A DNA stretch of 5,438 bases from Oscillospiraceae bacterium. Its GTDB lineage: Bacteria; Bacillota; Clostridia; Oscillospirales; Oscillospiraceae. The position numbers were made by a program, and so were the translations under genes. Positions within the stretch are counted from its first letter, which is position 1. The number at the start of each line of letters is the position of its first letter. The stretch covers positions 1-5,438 of the forward strand of contig SVKT01000105.1 in NCBI GenBank assembly GCA_015068335.1, written 5' to 3'. The notes under the pieces were generated by a model, which saw nothing but the letters and a program-made list of their open reading frames with translations, did no database searches and had not been told where the DNA came from. Shown one piece after another: positions 5,051 to 5,438 of this stretch.

Positions 5051-5438
5051 TTAACCGCCGATCCAACTCTCGTCGGAGGGGTTGGCGCGGAACTTTTTCA
5101 GACGGTCAATATCCTCCGGTTTGATTTTTCCTTCCTCGGCGGCCACTTCGCACACGGCGTCGAAGTTGGACAGGCTGATGTTTTTCACGTTGGCGGCGGC
5201 CATACGGTCCAGACCCTTCTGCATTCCGTAGGTGAAGATGGACACAACGCCCAGCACCTCGGCGCCGGCCTCGCGCAGGGCTTCCACCACTTCGATGCAA
5301 CTGCCGCCGGTGGAGATCAGATCCTCCACCACGACCACTTTCTGGCCGGGGAGCAGTTTGCCCTCGATGCGGTTCTGGCGGCCGTGATCCTTGTTGCCGG
5401 AGCGGACGTAGCCCATAGGCAGACCCATCAGGTGCCCC
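5051..5438 (-). CDS. pyrE: Orotate phosphoribosyltransferase (partial, N-terminus outside window)
   Basis: This is the C-terminal 129 or so codons of PyrE; the frame stays open to the right edge, and the ATG at 5428 is internal, not the start. It transfers the phosphoribosyl group of PRPP to orotate to form OMP, the fifth step of de novo pyrimidine synthesis. Recognisable parts are YVRSGNKDHGRQNRIEG (the flexible catalytic loop with its Lys/His pair, just inside the edge), VVVVEDLISTGGSC (the PRPP-binding motif with the acidic pair ED), and a C-terminal FRANPSDESWIGG tail seen in bacterial PyrE proteins. It is followed 13 bases later by pyrB, with the TAA stop running directly into the pyrB ribosome site. 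Operon regulation (for example attenuation) would lie upstream, out of view. Confidence 0.96.
   Translation of the reverse strand, partial: GHLMGLPMGYVRSGNKDHGRQNRIEGKLLPGQKVVVVEDLISTGGSCIEVVEALREAGAEVLGVVSIFTYGMQKGLDRMAAANVKNISLSNFDAVCEVAAEEGKIKPEDIDRLKKFRANPSDESWIGG

Noticed and set aside
4249..5124. 291-codon plus-strand frame antisense to pyrB and the end of pyrE
   Set aside because: It covers two recognised genes on the opposite strand and has no recognisable protein features.

Overview
The window reads as ordinary chromosomal metabolism of a GC-rich, anaerobic Clostridia-type Firmicute, most likely Oscillospiraceae/Ruminococcaceae. The grounds are a two-subunit (split) transketolase, a pyrE-pyrB-pyrI order with a clostridial-style zinc PyrI, strong AGGAGG-type ribosome sites, and a clostridial GCSHN-type radical SAM protein. 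The family-level assignment is inference from protein character alone. No transposon, phage, CRISPR, tRNA or rRNA feature was seen.

Layout, left to right. (1) Minus strand, 1-968: split transketolase, N-terminal (TPP-binding) subunit at 968-135 followed by the start of the C-terminal subunit at 118, which runs off the left edge. (2) 969-1424: a 456-base divergent intergenic region. It holds a sigma-70-like promoter on each strand, an approximately 138-nt transketolase leader with a perfect 10-bp inverted repeat and an interleaved 8-bp complementary pair (pseudoknot topology), and GC-rich dyads between the promoters. (3) Plus strand, 1425-3568: a PLP aspartate-aminotransferase-like enzyme (subgroup Ic/MocR-type family) translationally coupled through an ATGA overlap to a radical SAM protein of unknown function. 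(4) 3635-3670: a 16-bp perfect hairpin terminator shared by the two converging operons. (5) Minus strand, 5438-3674: pyrE (partial), pyrB and pyrI, giving orotate phosphoribosyltransferase and both subunits of allosteric aspartate transcarbamoylase.

Functionally the genes link around pentose phosphate and pyrimidine supply. Transketolase interconverts pentose phosphates (the source of PRPP used by PyrE), the aminotransferase may make aspartate (the substrate of PyrB), and PyrI would give nucleotide feedback control. That link is inference from adjacency. I found no clearly new system. The items most worth a second look are the structured transketolase leader, a 16/17 identical leader/RBS block in front of both divergent genes, and the uncharacterised radical SAM partner of the aminotransferase.
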